Shown: one piece after another, positions 24,851-34,690 of the stretch | Layout: each line of letters begins with the position of its first letter | Numbering within the stretch: position 1 is the stretch's first letter | NCBI RefSeq assembly: GCF_003259955.1 | Contig: NZ_QLMK01000020.1 | Location: forward strand, 1 to 36,064 | Length of the DNA: 36,064 nt | Direction of reading: 5' to 3' | DNA from: Falsochrobactrum ovis | Lineage (GTDB): Bacteria; Pseudomonadota; Alphaproteobacteria; Rhizobiales; Rhizobiaceae | Notes under the pieces: generated by a model | What the model was told of the DNA's origin: nothing | The model's input: the letters and a program-made list of their open reading frames with translations, nothing else | Databases searched by the model: none | Translations under genes and position numbers: made by a program

Positions 24851-25411
24851 TTACCATGCAGCGGGTAACCATGCCCAAACGATAACCAAGGCCGGAGCAA
24901 GGAAGGTGCCGAACGGAACCTTCGCCACCGCACGTAATGGTCGGCCCAGGCGTATCGCTCGCAATGAGATAAACGTCAGCGCTGCTGCCGCGGCAAGCAA
25001 GGTCTGAATGCCGGTACCGGAAACACCGACAAGCAAGGCTGATACGCTAAGCAGCTTAATATCGCCCATTCCGAGTCCGGTTTGTCCGCGCAGCCGAGCG
25101 TACGATATATCGAACAGATAAAGCGCTCCTCCCAAAAGTAGAGCGCCGCACATATATAGAATAAGCATCTTGACGTCTCCTGAAACGAGCAGCCATTCCG
25201 CAAAGCCGACAAAAAGGATGCCCAGCGTATACCGGTCAGGTATCAGCATTGTCGCGAGGTCATGAATGGCAATCGCTGACGCCACGACGCATAATGCGGC
25301 CCAAATAGCCCATATGTATGCAGTTTTGCCGACTAATGGCGGCAACGTCACTGCCATGATGACGCACGTCACGACAGCGATAGCTTGCCGCCGTGCCTTG
25401 AAAATCTTCAT
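24851..25411 (-). CDS. gspO: Prepilin peptidase (A24 family), type II secretion GspO-like
   Basis: The 186-residue polytopic membrane protein carries both catalytic aspartates of the family: HDLATMLIPD near residue 52 and the GxGD motif in GLGMGDIKLL. It is short because it lacks the N-terminal methyltransferase domain of classical GspO, resembling CpaA-type peptidases. It would cleave the leader of GspK and other pseudopilins at the inner membrane. The start overlaps the stop of the gspD C-terminal frame by ATGA, so it is coupled to it. Confidence 0.85.
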   Translation of the reverse strand: MKIFKARRQAIAVVTCVIMAVTLPPLVGKTAYIWAIWAALCVVASAIAIHDLATMLIPDRYTLGILFVGFAEWLLVSGDVKMLILYMCGALLLGGALYLFDISYARLRGQTGLGMGDIKLLSVSALLVGVSGTGIQTLLAAAAALTFISLRAIRLGRPLRAVAKVPFGTFLAPALVIVWAWLPAAW

Positions 25412-26544
25412 TCGATCAACGTCTGGGCTGGCCTCCGCAGCGGCAGGTTCCTGGATGGTCCGTTCATTAACCGCAATTGTGATCGCATCTGCTCTGCCAC
25501 ATTTTGTGCATCGAGACTGTCGCGGATGACCTGTGGCCGAATAAGGATGATAAGTTCGGTGCGCATCGCGGTATTCTGGTTGGACCGGAATGCATCGCCC
25601 ACCAGCGGAAGATCGCCAAGGATCGGCACGCCATCGCGGCCACGTTGCTGGCTTTCGCTGATCAATCCGCCCAGCATCACCGTCTGGCCGCTGGTTACCG
25701 AAACGGTCGAACTGACTCGCCTCTGTGAGATCGTCGGTGTCAGAGACTGCGCCTGACTTCGCTGCACAGAGCTAATCTCCTGCTCCACGACCAAACTGAT
25801 AGTGCCATTTCCGGTGATACGCGGCAAAACCTTCAAGATGACGCCCGTGTTGCGGAATTCGACATTGTTGACAATCGGCGCTTGCGGATCGGTCACCGAT
25901 TGTGCGGTGCGCGTCACGATGGGGACTTCGTCGCCAACTTGAAGCACGGCAGGTTTGTTGTCCAAAACGACGACGGATGGTGACGATAGCACCTTGACCT
26001 TGGTGACACCGCGCAGCGCGTCGAGGACGAGGCGCGGCTCTGTTTCGGGGCCGAGCAGCAAGTTGAAACCGGGAACGGTCCGCGAAAGCGCGGCACTGCC
26101 TGCTTCCCGGAATAATCCTACTGAACCATGATCGCGACCTAAGCCAAGGTCGCGGGATTTTAGGAAAAATTGTACGCCATAGCGTAAGTCATTAGTCAGC
26201 GTGACCTCGGCAATCGTTGCTTCAATAGCCACCTGATCCTGCGGTCGGTCAAGCGCGGCGATGGCTTGTTCGATCGTTCGTTGTTGGTCGGGTCGGGCGA
26301 AAATAAGAACGGTGTTGTTTTCCGGGTTCGCAGTTACACGCGCGCCACTATTGGACGGGTTCGTACGTTCCGCGCCAACGGAGGCGGGTATTTCACCGCC
26401 CATACGCTGCTCCATTATCGCTTCCGCTGACTGTGAGCTGTCGGTGCTTTGACCCTGATCGTCAGCTAGCGATCCGGGCGGGAATTGTGAAGCTGGCTCT
26501 TCGGAGGCTGACGATGCTGAGGCACCGTTAAATATCTCGTTCAC
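25408..26544 (-). pseudogene. gspD: GspD secretin, C-terminal part (separated by a frameshift)
   Basis: This frame encodes the C-terminal 378 residues of a type II secretion outer-membrane secretin. It has the end of an N3-type domain (NTVLIFARPDQQRTIEQA), then the secretin barrel with VLSSPSVVVLDNKPA, VEFRNTGVILKV and the signature VPILGDLPLVGDAF. It opens with GTG inside the stop of the upstream frame (GTGA overlap). The break falls inside a domain: the upstream frame ends RRLATM and this one begins NEIFNG, where intact secretins read continuously. Insertion of one base would rejoin them. A serine-rich linker with acidic residues follows the break. Confidence 0.8.
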
Positions 26545-27608
26545 ATCGTTGCAAGACGCCGAGCTGGCAGGTGCTGGGCCTTGTAAACGCGCAAGTTTGA
26601 GGCGCTCGCACCGGCCTGATCAAGCCGCTGTATCCAAGTTGCCGCCCGCTTCAATTGCTCGCGCGTTTTTGCAACTACCAGTATAGCATTGCTGCGCTCG
26701 ACCAATTGAAGACTGATTGTGTTATGCCCGCGGCCACCCTCTCCGAGGTCGAGCACGCGATTAAGCTCCGGCATCATGGCGGCAGCGTTTGAATTGTGAA
26801 TGGGAAAAATGCCAACCGATTGGTTTGCCAGCCAATCTTGGTCGAACGAACGGGCTGCTTCGATTGCCGCCGTCCGCTCCGCAGCCGTCCCTTGGAAGAT
26901 CAACGCGTTACCGCTTGGATCCTCCCTCACCATGCCGGGACGAGCAACAAAGTTTTCCAGCAGGGGCAGGATCGTGTTGGTGGACACATTTTTCAGAGGA
27001 TATACCGTGACAGCATATCCGGGCTGAATGGTAGTTCCCTGATCAAGCTCGGCAGTTCCGAATACCTCACTTACAGGAACCAGCCGCAGCCGATTGCCTT
27101 CACGCATCATAGCCGCGCCGCTGTTGCGCAGTGCAGATTCAAACATGGTCAGTATCTCTGCAGCCGGCGTAGGCCTCGACGTCGTAATAGAAACGCGTCC
27201 CGATACTTTTGGATCAAGTGTATAGCTTATGCCAAGCACTTCGCCGAGAACATTTCGTGCGGCTACCTTGATCTCAGTTTCCTCAAGGTTGACCTCGAAC
27301 AGTTCTCCACTTAGCCGCTCCAGCGACTTTCGCTCGCCAGAAGTCAGCCGCTGCTGATAGCCGTAATATACTTCACCTTGCTGGTTATTCTGCTTTCGAC
27401 CGAAGCCAAGGCCAGATAAGAACCCGCCCCCGGACGGCTTGCGCGCACTCAGGTCAGCGCTCGAGACTTTGCTAACGGGATCCGACACATCAAGATAGTC
27501 GGTAGTGGAAGTACAAGCAGTTACAACTGCTAAAACGCCGGCCGTTAAACCTCTACGAAGCCACATCGTATAGGAGTTTGGGGCAGCGTCCTTACGACTG
27601 GTCTTCAC
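26541..27608 (-). pseudogene. gspD: GspD secretin, N-terminal part (separated by a frameshift)
   Basis: This frame encodes the lipoprotein signal and periplasmic N0, N1 and N2 domains of the secretin. The lipobox is VVTAC, with Cys32 counted from the GTG at 27608. N0 begins around LFEVNLEETEIKVAARNVLG, and the N1/N2 repeats include VTVYPLKNVSTNTILPLLE and VGIFPIHNSNAAAMMPEL. Start choice is uncertain: GTG at 27608 has GGGGGTG upstream; an ATG at 27566 lacks a ribosome binding site. A lipidated GspD would not need a separate pilotin. The frame ends at a TGA where the C-terminal part should continue. Confidence 0.8.
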
Positions 27609-27730
27609 CTGTACACCCCCACGCAAACTGGCATCTTGCCCCAATAAGCGGAGCGGCACCTATCAAACGCATAACTACCATTAAGCAACCTTTTTGCTTC
27701 CCATTCGGGCAGCGGATACCTTTTTAGAGC

Positions 27731-27760
27731 CAGGGGCCCACCGTTCTTGTTGGGACCCTG
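27731..27760. terminator. Hairpin between dctM (system 3) and gspD
   Basis: CAGGGGCCCA and TGGGACCCTG form a 10-bp stem with one mismatch and a 10-base loop. It lies 60 bases beyond the dctM stop on the minus strand and upstream of gspD. No T-run is present. Confidence 0.4.
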
Positions 27761-27819
27761 CATAGCGTAGGGAGAAAGCCGTCATTGAATAGACTATCCC
27801 ACTCCTTGGCGGCTTGAAC

Positions 27820-29097
27820 TCAATGGAACCAGGACGCTGGTACGGTGATCAATGCGGGGAACAGCACTAAGAGCACAATGAGAGCCATTTGGGCCAAAAG
27901 GAACGGCCAAACCCCTCTTATAGCTGAACTCATCGGAACCTGGCTGATACCGCACACCGTATTAAGGACCGTGCCCACGGGAGGCGTGATCATGCCGACG
28001 GCCGCAGTCATGATGAACATAACTCCAAAATAGACAGGGTCGATCCCAGCCGCTTTTACAAGAGGCATAAGGATTGGCACCAAAATAGTGATTGAAGGTG
28101 CAAAATCGAGCACCATGCCGATGATAAAGACCGCCAGGACAATCATGCCCATCAGTAGGATCGGCATATCGATAAAGGGAGCAAGAAGACTGACGAGCTG
28201 TCCGGGCAGATTGGTGATGGTCATCATGAAGCCAGTCACCATAGAGGCTGCCACAAGAAGCATGATCACTGCTGTCATACGTCCAGCGTCAAGCAATGCC
28301 CGATAGAGCCGGGGTAGCGTCAGTTCCCGATATACAACCAGACCCACAAAGAGAGCATAAGCGGCAGCAACAACACCGGCCTCGGTAGGGGTGAAAAGTC
28401 CAAAACGCAGTCCAGCTAGGATAATCACCGGCAGCATCAATGCCCAACCGGCGGTTATGATGGCTTTGGGTATGTCTCTGCGTGGCAATTTAGGTTGGAC
28501 CGCAGCCGTTTCCTTTTTCGAAACAAACCACCAAGCAATCACGAGAGTTAGAGCCATCATGATTCCTGGTACGATTCCCGCCATGAATAGGCCAATGATG
28601 GAGACATTTGCGGTAACGCCCAGAATGATGAATCCGACAGAAGGCGGGATCACGGGGGCGATAATGCCAGTCGAGGCTATCAGGCCCGTGGCTCGGTCCA
28701 TATTGTAGCCCGCTTGCCGCAGAAGGGGGATCAGCATGACCGCCAGTGTTGCCGTATCCGCGATGGCGGATCCAGAAAGGCTGGCCATTATCAATCCCGT
28801 GCCGATAACCACATAACCCAGACCGCCACGTAAGTGACCGACAAGCGCAAGGGCCATGGTCACGATGCGGCGAGAAAGCCCGCCGGCATTCATGAACTCG
28901 CCAGCAATAAGAAAAAATGGGATCGCCATCAGCGGATAGCTGTCCGCGCCATTGACGAGGCGCTGGGCCAAGATTTGTGCATCCAGACTGCCCATCATCA
29001 TCATCAGCGCGACTGCCGACAGCATCAGGGCAAAGCTAATGGGTATCCCGATACTAATCGCACCAAGGAGAGAACCGAGAAATACTAAGCCGCTCAC
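27820..29097 (-). CDS. TRAP transporter large permease (DctM family), system 3
   Basis: The 425-residue channel subunit is full length with about 12 membrane helices. It has PFFLIAGEFMNAGGLSRRI, SGSAIADTATLAVM and GIIAPVIPPSVGFI, and is close in pattern to the system 1 permease. The start is GTG and overlaps the dctQ stop by four bases (GTGA). It is probably the partner of the binding protein at 18377-19372. The type II secretion block lies immediately downstream. Confidence 0.95.
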   Translation of the reverse strand: MSGLVFLGSLLGAISIGIPISFALMLSAVALMMMMGSLDAQILAQRLVNGADSYPLMAIPFFLIAGEFMNAGGLSRRIVTMALALVGHLRGGLGYVVIGTGLIMASLSGSAIADTATLAVMLIPLLRQAGYNMDRATGLIASTGIIAPVIPPSVGFIILGVTANVSIIGLFMAGIVPGIMMALTLVIAWWFVSKKETAAVQPKLPRRDIPKAIITAGWALMLPVIILAGLRFGLFTPTEAGVVAAAYALFVGLVVYRELTLPRLYRALLDAGRMTAVIMLLVAASMVTGFMMTITNLPGQLVSLLAPFIDMPILLMGMIVLAVFIIGMVLDFAPSITILVPILMPLVKAAGIDPVYFGVMFIMTAAVGMITPPVGTVLNTVCGISQVPMSSAIRGVWPFLLAQMALIVLLVLFPALITVPASWFH

Positions 29098-29639
29098 TGA
29101 GTTCTCTCCTCTGTTTGCGCAGAGCCTACGGACACTGAAGCCTCATCGGGCTTTTCGCCTGCCCATATACTGGGCAATGTGCCGCGTAGCCCGCGCCATA
29201 GCTGAATAAGGAGAACAAGGGCCATGATAATGGAAGCCACAAGCGCGGCAGCGTAAGTTAGGCCCACGGGAATTCCAGTCAGCGGAGTAATATTGCTCCA
29301 TTCAATGACAGTAAGTGACCAACTGCCTTGGGCAACAAGCCAACAACACCAAAGCATCAGGCCGTGTGCAATAAGAAAGCAGATGAAACGCGCCTTTTGA
29401 GGGAGCCGAGCGAGCACCGCGTCAACGCTCAAATGCACGCCCTTGACCAAGCCCACAACAGCACCTAGGAAGATGATCCAGACGAGGATCACCCGGGAGA
29501 TTTCAACAGAAGCCGAAATACCTGAGCTGAAACCGTACCGAAGTACGACATTTGTAAAGATCAGGATGCTCATGACGGCCATGCCGATAGCGATAAGGGC
29601 GTCGAAAAGATTGAAAAGCCATTTTAACGGGGTGGGCAT
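29094..29639 (-). CDS. TRAP transporter small permease (DctQ family), system 3
   Basis: The 181-residue protein has four membrane helices and the family's SVEISRVILVWIIFLGAV region. The ATG at 29639 follows TTAGGAGCAG; an in-frame start at 29684 lacks such a site. It lies 161 bases after the DUF1330 gene and is probably in the same transcript, which would start near the IclR operator at 30232. Confidence 0.92.
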   Translation of the reverse strand: MPTPLKWLFNLFDALIAIGMAVMSILIFTNVVLRYGFSSGISASVEISRVILVWIIFLGAVVGLVKGVHLSVDAVLARLPQKARFICFLIAHGLMLWCCWLVAQGSWSLTVIEWSNITPLTGIPVGLTYAAALVASIIMALVLLIQLWRGLRGTLPSIWAGEKPDEASVSVGSAQTEERTQ

Positions 29640-29800
29640 GACTGCTCCTAAAGCTGTGTGTGCATGCAACAATCCTCGCGGCACTCGATGAATAGCCAGA
29701 GACCATCAGCATGACCTGCTCACCCGCGTGACCAGCGTTCAATGGCAAGATAATAGTCCCTCAGAACAGTTCGATCGAGGTTTATGCGATAATTCCGATG

Positions 29801-30091
29801 CTACACGCCTTCAACCACGGCAAGATGTACCTTGGCATGCGGCTCGCGAGCTTTGATAGCCTTCTGATATTCAGGAGAATTGTAGCAGGCTAGCGCGGTC
29901 TCGTAATCCTTGAATTCGATTACGGCCAGACGGTTTGCAGCTGGGCCTTCCATGACCTGACTCGTTCCTGCTCGAACGACAAAGGACGCCCCGTATTTGT
30001 CAAAGGCTGCCTTATTGAGGGCGATGTACTCTTTATATCCCTCCTGGTCTGCAATATCGACCATTGCAACCCAATATCCCTTTTTAGTCAT
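29801..30091 (-). CDS. DUF1330 family protein
   Basis: The 96-residue protein belongs to DUF1330 (PF07045), small dimeric ferredoxin-like alpha+beta proteins. It has the KGYWVAMVDIADQEGYKEY opening, GPAANRLAVIEFKDYETAL in the middle and YNSPEYQKAIKAR near the end, all characteristic. The ATG at 30091 follows GGAGGAAAT; a start five codons earlier overlaps that site. Members often sit in catabolic operons without a known reaction. It is divergent from the IclR gene and shares its operator region. Confidence 0.9.
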   Translation of the reverse strand: MTKKGYWVAMVDIADQEGYKEYIALNKAAFDKYGASFVVRAGTSQVMEGPAANRLAVIEFKDYETALACYNSPEYQKAIKAREPHAKVHLAVVEGV

Positions 30092-30231
30092 TTTATTTCC
30101 TCCCATTAGACTCGCGTATGATATTGACGGTCGTCACATTCACATTTGGTGGTCGTAACGGCGCCGTTGATCCTCCTCGATCATACGACTAAGTTCCCAT
30201 ATTAAGCTAACTGCAATAAGCTGACTACATT

Positions 30232-30261
30232 ATGGACACTGTGCCCATAAATGTGTATTAT
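30232..30261 (+). promoter_or_regulatory. IclR promoter with overlapping operator
   Basis: ATGGACA-CTG-TGCCCAT (30232-30248) matches the 7-3-7 palindrome with one mismatch. Its TGGACA serves as a -35 box, and TATTAT lies exactly 17 bases later (30256-30261). This fits autorepression of the iclR gene and control of the divergent DUF1330-dctQ-dctM transcript. Confidence 0.65.
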
Positions 30262-30297
30262 TCATATAGTCGGTTGTCAAGACGCAAGGAGAGACCC

Positions 30298-31104
30298 ATG
30301 ACGAGTAATGTTCAGGATAATGTGGGACCCAAATTGCGCACTCACGTGCCGGGAGCGGCATCATTTTCGAAGTTCATGACCGGGCTGCAAATCATTGCCG
30401 ACTCCCCTGGAACATTGGATATGGCCCAGCTAACCAAACGCGCACCATATCCTCGTGGAACAGTCTATCGTATTGTGTCCGCACTTATTGCGGAAGGACT
30501 TGTCATTCAGTCAGCAGAGGACGGAACCTTTCGATTGGGGCCACGGCTCCTTCAGCTCGCTGCCCAATCTTGGGAAGACTCTGACCTTCGGACGATTGCA
30601 CGAGATTATTTAGTTTCGCTTCGCGATGCTACCGATGAGACAGTGCATCTGGCGGTGCCGAGCAACAATTTGATGGTCTATATAGACAAGCTGGTTGGCT
30701 CCAACAGAGTGCAGATGAAAACGAGCATTGGTGGTCAGGTCGAGCTTCATTCCACATCGGTAGGAAAGGCGTGGCTGTCGGGATTTTCGGACCAGCGGAT
30801 CATGGAAATTCTTAAAGGCTTGGAGCTAAGGCGCCATACGCCCAAGACGTTCACCACGCCTGCGGAACTGTTGGAAGAATTGAAGCGGACGCGTGAGCAG
30901 GGATACGCATTCGATGATGAGGAGAACGAGCCGGATATCCGCTGTCTCGGTAGCCCGATTTTTAATCGTCTAAAAGAGCCGGTAGGAGCGATAAGCGTCA
31001 GCATGCCGCTGTATCGGCACGACGCGCGCAGCCACGAGCTCTGCGCACGATTGGTACGTGAAACAGCCCAACAAATCAGTGCCGAATTATCCCGAGTGGT
31101 TTAG
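30298..31104 (+). CDS. IclR-family transcriptional regulator
   Basis: The 268-residue protein has an N-terminal winged helix-turn-helix (MAQLTKRAPYPRGTVYRIV) and a C-terminal IclR effector domain with VHLAVPSNNLMVYIDKL, HSTSVGKAWLSGF and GAISVSMP segments. The ATG at 30298 follows CAAGGAGAGA; an in-frame ATG at 30232 overlaps the operator and cannot be the main start. IclR regulators commonly respond to aromatic or sugar-acid ligands. It probably controls cluster 2 through the 17-bp palindromes. Its 3' end overlaps a convergent gene fragment by 29 bases. Confidence 0.92.
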   Translation: MTSNVQDNVGPKLRTHVPGAASFSKFMTGLQIIADSPGTLDMAQLTKRAPYPRGTVYRIVSALIAEGLVIQSAEDGTFRLGPRLLQLAAQSWEDSDLRTIARDYLVSLRDATDETVHLAVPSNNLMVYIDKLVGSNRVQMKTSIGGQVELHSTSVGKAWLSGFSDQRIMEILKGLELRRHTPKTFTTPAELLEELKRTREQGYAFDDEENEPDIRCLGSPIFNRLKEPVGAISVSMPLYRHDARSHELCARLVRETAQQISAELSRVV

Positions 31105-31405
31105 CCACATCTGGCCCGTCCCGTCCTTCCTGATGGCGGACCCTCAGCTTATCTGCGAGCATAACCAAATCTATGTAACGGCTTTCTGATAGCCGGAGAA
31201 GCTGAACCCCATAATAGGATGAGAGAAAGCTCGCGAGGGCGTCGGCGTCGACGATTTGCGCTTCGATCAGGCGGTGGAGGTCCGAGGCCCGCAAGGCGGA
31301 ACGATCACCAAAAAGTTCCTGCGTCGCCTCACGGCTGGCCAGTCCGGCATCGGCCATGGACGATAGAAGTGAGTCGGAGTGTAGATTTGTAGGCAGTGGG
31401 TTCAT
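31076..31405 (-). pseudogene. Probable remnant of the GspE N-terminal domain
   Basis: The 109-residue frame resembles only the N-terminal (T2SSE_N/MshEN-like) domain of a type II secretion ATPase, with the LIEAQIVDADALASFLSSYY and GVQLLRLSE pattern. No Walker A, Walker B or zinc-binding segment follows: the frame ends inside the end of the convergent iclR gene. An intact GspE is around 500 residues. The homology is judged by eye and is moderate. If right, the rest of gspE was lost when the iclR side was joined here. An independent small protein is possible. Confidence 0.45.
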
Positions 31406-31574
31406 TCAACATACCTGTGGCACTTGACCCTTGATCACGATGAAGGTCGGCTTCCATATGCGAAAGCCGACAATTCTCCAATATCTACACTAGACCAGAA
31501 GACGGCGTGGCATTGATGCAAGAGAGTCCGTTTCCTTCCGCTCTGCCGCTTCATCGCTTGCAAGGCGTATCAAT

Positions 31575-32972
31575 TTAATGATCCATCGCCTTGACGATTT
31601 CCTCCGTCATCTTCTTAGCATCGCCGAGCAGCATCATGGTTCCATCCTTATAGAATAGTGTGTTGTCGATGCCGGCATAGCCTGACCCAAGCGAGCGCTT
31701 GACGAACAGACAGGTTCGCGCCTTGTCGACGTCGAGAATGGGCATGCCATATATCGGCGACGACTTGTCATCGCGCGCGGCTGGGTTGGTTACATCATTG
31801 GCGCCAATGACATAGGCGACATCTGCCTGTGCGAATTCAGAATTGATATCTTCCAGCTCGAATACGTCATCATAAGGTACGTTGGCTTCAGCGAGCAACA
31901 CATTCATATGGCCAGGCATACGGCCTGCGACCGGATGGATCGCATATTTTACCTCGACTCCTTTGTCTTTGAGTTTGCCTACCATCTCGCTCAGCGCGTG
32001 CTGCGCCTGTGCCACTGCCATGCCATAGCCCGGCACAATAATTACCTTCTGGGCATTCGCCATCAGATAGGCTGCGTCTTCCGCCGAGCCTTGCTTTACT
32101 ATCCGCTCAATGCCGTCATCTGCCACGGCAGCGGTCTCGCCGCCAAAGCCACCGAGTATCACCGAAATGAACGAGCGGTTCATGCCCTTACACATGATGT
32201 AACTCAGGATCGCGCCAGATGAACCAACCAGCGCTCCGGTAATAATTAAAGCGAGATTGCCAAGTGTGAAGCCTAGCGCTGCCGCTGCCCAGCCCGAATA
32301 GGAGTTGAGCATGGAGACCACGACCGGCATATCCGCGCCACCAATGGGGATGATCAAGAGAATGCCCAGCAAAAGCGACAGCGCAACTATGATCCAAAAG
32401 ATGGTTGTCGATTGGGTTGTCACCATCATCACCACGAGCACAACTAGCGCGATCAGAATGCCTGCATTGATCACGTGACGCGCGGGAAGCATGATTGGCT
32501 TACCCGACATGCGCCCATCCAGCTTGAGAAAGGCGATGATGGAACCGGTGAAAGTGACCGCACCGATGGCGACGCCGAGTGCCATCTCGATGATCGCCTG
32601 CGTATGAATGTGACCAACAGTACCGATGCCGAAGCTTTCCGGCGCATAGACGGCGGCGGCGGCCACGAGCACAGCGGCCAAGCCCACCAACGAGTGAAAA
32701 GCAGCGACGAGCTGCGGCATGGATGTCATGGCGATGCGTTTCGCAATGACGGCACCGACCGCGCCACCCACGGCGATACCGATGACGATCAGCACGAAGC
32801 CGCTGAAAGACGGTACGGTCAGCGCCAGTGTGGTGACGACCGCAATCGTCATGCCGATCATGCCATAAATATTGCCCTGACGGCTAGTCGTGGGATGAGA
32901 TAGACCGCGCAGCGCCATGATGAATAGCACGCCGGATACGAGATAAAGGAAGGAGGCGAGATTCTCACTCAT
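31575..32972 (-). CDS. pntB: NAD(P) transhydrogenase subunit beta (PntB)
   Basis: The 465-residue protein combines an N-terminal membrane domain of about nine helices with the NADP-binding domain III. The latter shows VPGYGMAVAQAQHAL, IHPVAGRMPGHMNVLLAEA and YVIGANDVTNP. Proton flow through the membrane part drives hydride transfer from NADH to NADP. It is the last gene of a three-gene operon, 10 bases after pntAB. Confidence 0.97.
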   Translation of the reverse strand: MSENLASFLYLVSGVLFIMALRGLSHPTTSRQGNIYGMIGMTIAVVTTLALTVPSFSGFVLIVIGIAVGGAVGAVIAKRIAMTSMPQLVAAFHSLVGLAAVLVAAAAVYAPESFGIGTVGHIHTQAIIEMALGVAIGAVTFTGSIIAFLKLDGRMSGKPIMLPARHVINAGILIALVVLVVMMVTTQSTTIFWIIVALSLLLGILLIIPIGGADMPVVVSMLNSYSGWAAAALGFTLGNLALIITGALVGSSGAILSYIMCKGMNRSFISVILGGFGGETAAVADDGIERIVKQGSAEDAAYLMANAQKVIIVPGYGMAVAQAQHALSEMVGKLKDKGVEVKYAIHPVAGRMPGHMNVLLAEANVPYDDVFELEDINSEFAQADVAYVIGANDVTNPAARDDKSSPIYGMPILDVDKARTCLFVKRSLGSGYAGIDNTLFYKDGTMMLLGDAKKMTEEIVKAMDH

Positions 32973-32982
32973 CAGTCAGGTC

Positions 32983-33414
32983 TCACTTTTCTTTTTTCTT
33001 GTACATCGCCAGCATGCGCTGTGTGACAAGGAACCCGCCGAAGATGTTCACCGAGGCAAAGATCAAGGCAACAAGACCGAAACCGGTAGCCAGGCCGGAC
33101 GCCGAAATGCCGACAGCGAGCAAGGCACCGACTACGATTACCGAGGAAATTGCGTTGGTTACCGCCATTAATGGCGTGTGTAGCGCTGGTGTCACCGACC
33201 ACACCACGTAGTAGCCAACAAAGATTGCCAGTACGAAAATTGCGAGGCGAAAGACAAACGGATCAACGCCCGTCGCTATGCCGGCACCGTCCGCGACTGT
33301 ATCTGCCATCTGAGCGGTCCGCTCGTCTTGGAACGCCAGCCGGACAGCTTCGGCAGCTCGCTCCAACTGTTCGAGCGCCTGTTCCAGTGTGGATCTTGCA
33401 TTTTGTTCCATCAT
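32983..33414 (-). CDS. pntAB: NAD(P) transhydrogenase alpha subunit, membrane part (PntAB)
   Basis: The 143-residue protein holds the three to four helices of domain IIa, which in E. coli are fused to the rest of PntA. Key segments are VDPFVFRLAIFVLAIFVGYY, TPALHTPLMAVTNAISS and NIFGGFLVTQRMLAMY. Its ATG overlaps the pntAA stop by ATGA and has GGGAGGAG before it. The N-terminal 50 residues are hydrophilic and helical. Confidence 0.95.
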   Translation of the reverse strand: MMEQNARSTLEQALEQLERAAEAVRLAFQDERTAQMADTVADGAGIATGVDPFVFRLAIFVLAIFVGYYVVWSVTPALHTPLMAVTNAISSVIVVGALLAVGISASGLATGFGLVALIFASVNIFGGFLVTQRMLAMYKKKEK

Positions 33415-34613
33415 ACTCCTCCCTGCGCCTTCGATGCGGTGGATTTTTTCGGCGCCGTCGGCTGGGGCTGATCCAGTTCGGCCTTGGCAAAGGCTGGATG
33501 CACGACCCGACCGCCATGCGTGAGCAGAGTGGCTTTGACGAGTTCATCCTCCGGGTCAACGCTCAGCGTCTTCGTTTCCTTGTTCACCATCGTTTCAAGG
33601 AAGGCGAAAAGATTTCTGGCATAGAGCAGCGAAGCAGATGCAGCCACGCGGCCCGGCACATTCAGGTGACCGATGATTTTCACACCATTGGCTGTTGTCA
33701 CGACTTGGTCTGGAACCGATCCCTCGACATTACCGCCGCGTTCGACCGCAAGATCTACGATCACCGAGCCTGCTTTCATCGACGCGACCATATCAGCCGA
33801 TATAAGCTTCGGCGCAGGTCGGCCCGGAATGAGTGCAGTCGTGATGACGATGTCCTGCTTTGCGATATGGTCGGCGGTTAACGCAGCCTGCTTTGCTTGG
33901 TATTCTGCCGACATTTCCTTGGCGTAACCACCTGCGGTCTCGGCAGCTTTGAACTCTTCATCTTCCACCGCGATAAACTTCGCGCCGAGCGAGGCAACCT
34001 GCTCTTTAACGGCTGGGCGTACGTCCGTTGCCGTAACAACCGCACCAAGACGACGCGCCGTGGCGATAGCTTGAAGTCCTGCAACGCCCGCTCCCATTAC
34101 AAATAATTTGGCCGCGGGCACGGTGCCCGCGGCCGTCATCATCATGGGAAGCGCGCGGTCATATTCTGCCGCTGCATCAATCACCGCCTGATAACCGGCA
34201 AGATTTGCCTGTGATGATAAAATGTCCATCGACTGGGCACGTGTGATGCGCGGCATAAACTCCATCGAAAACGCGGAAATGCCAGCTTTCGCCATCGCCG
34301 CAATCGCGTCGTCATTGCCATATGGATCCATCGCGGCGAGGACAATTGCACCCGCTTTGTAAGTTTTGAGCTCATCGGCGCTGGGGCGGCGAACCTTCAA
34401 GATCACATCTGCACTGGCGGCCGCGGATGTGGAGCCAATGGTGGCGCCGGCCTTCGCATAGTCCTCATCGATGATGCGGGACAATTGGCCCGCTCCGCTC
34501 TCAACCACTACGTCAAAGCCAAGGGCGGCTAAGAGTTTCACAGTATCGGGCGAAGCCGCGACACGGGTTTCGCCTGAGCTACGCTCAGTTGGAATAAAGA
34601 TAATCTGGCTCAC
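33411..34613 (-). CDS. pntAA: NAD(P) transhydrogenase alpha subunit, NAD-binding part (PntAA)
   Basis: The 400-residue soluble domain I binds NAD(H). It has the family opening with ERSSGETRVAASPDTV, the RQD-loop equivalent, FVMGAGVAGLQAIATARRLG for nucleotide binding and the GHLNVPGRVAASAS loop that meets domain III. The start is GTG, preceded by GGGAGGGATAG. A perfect 17-bp palindrome lies 77 bases upstream, which would place the operon under the IclR protein. Split PntAA/AB genes are usual in alphaproteobacteria. Confidence 0.96.
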   Translation of the reverse strand: MSQIIFIPTERSSGETRVAASPDTVKLLAALGFDVVVESGAGQLSRIIDEDYAKAGATIGSTSAAASADVILKVRRPSADELKTYKAGAIVLAAMDPYGNDDAIAAMAKAGISAFSMEFMPRITRAQSMDILSSQANLAGYQAVIDAAAEYDRALPMMMTAAGTVPAAKLFVMGAGVAGLQAIATARRLGAVVTATDVRPAVKEQVASLGAKFIAVEDEEFKAAETAGGYAKEMSAEYQAKQAALTADHIAKQDIVITTALIPGRPAPKLISADMVASMKAGSVIVDLAVERGGNVEGSVPDQVVTTANGVKIIGHLNVPGRVAASASLLYARNLFAFLETMVNKETKTLSVDPEDELVKATLLTHGGRVVHPAFAKAELDQPQPTAPKKSTASKAQGGV

Positions 34614-34690
34614 GCTTGCCTATCCCTCCCTCGGCATTCAGCGCATCTACACGCCTGTTGTATCGTTCATGTTTTACTATATTCCACAAA

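Noticed and set aside
26541-26544. gspD halves as two naturally separate genes
   Set aside because: The boundary cuts a domain in the middle, so a frameshift or sequencing error is the simpler explanation.
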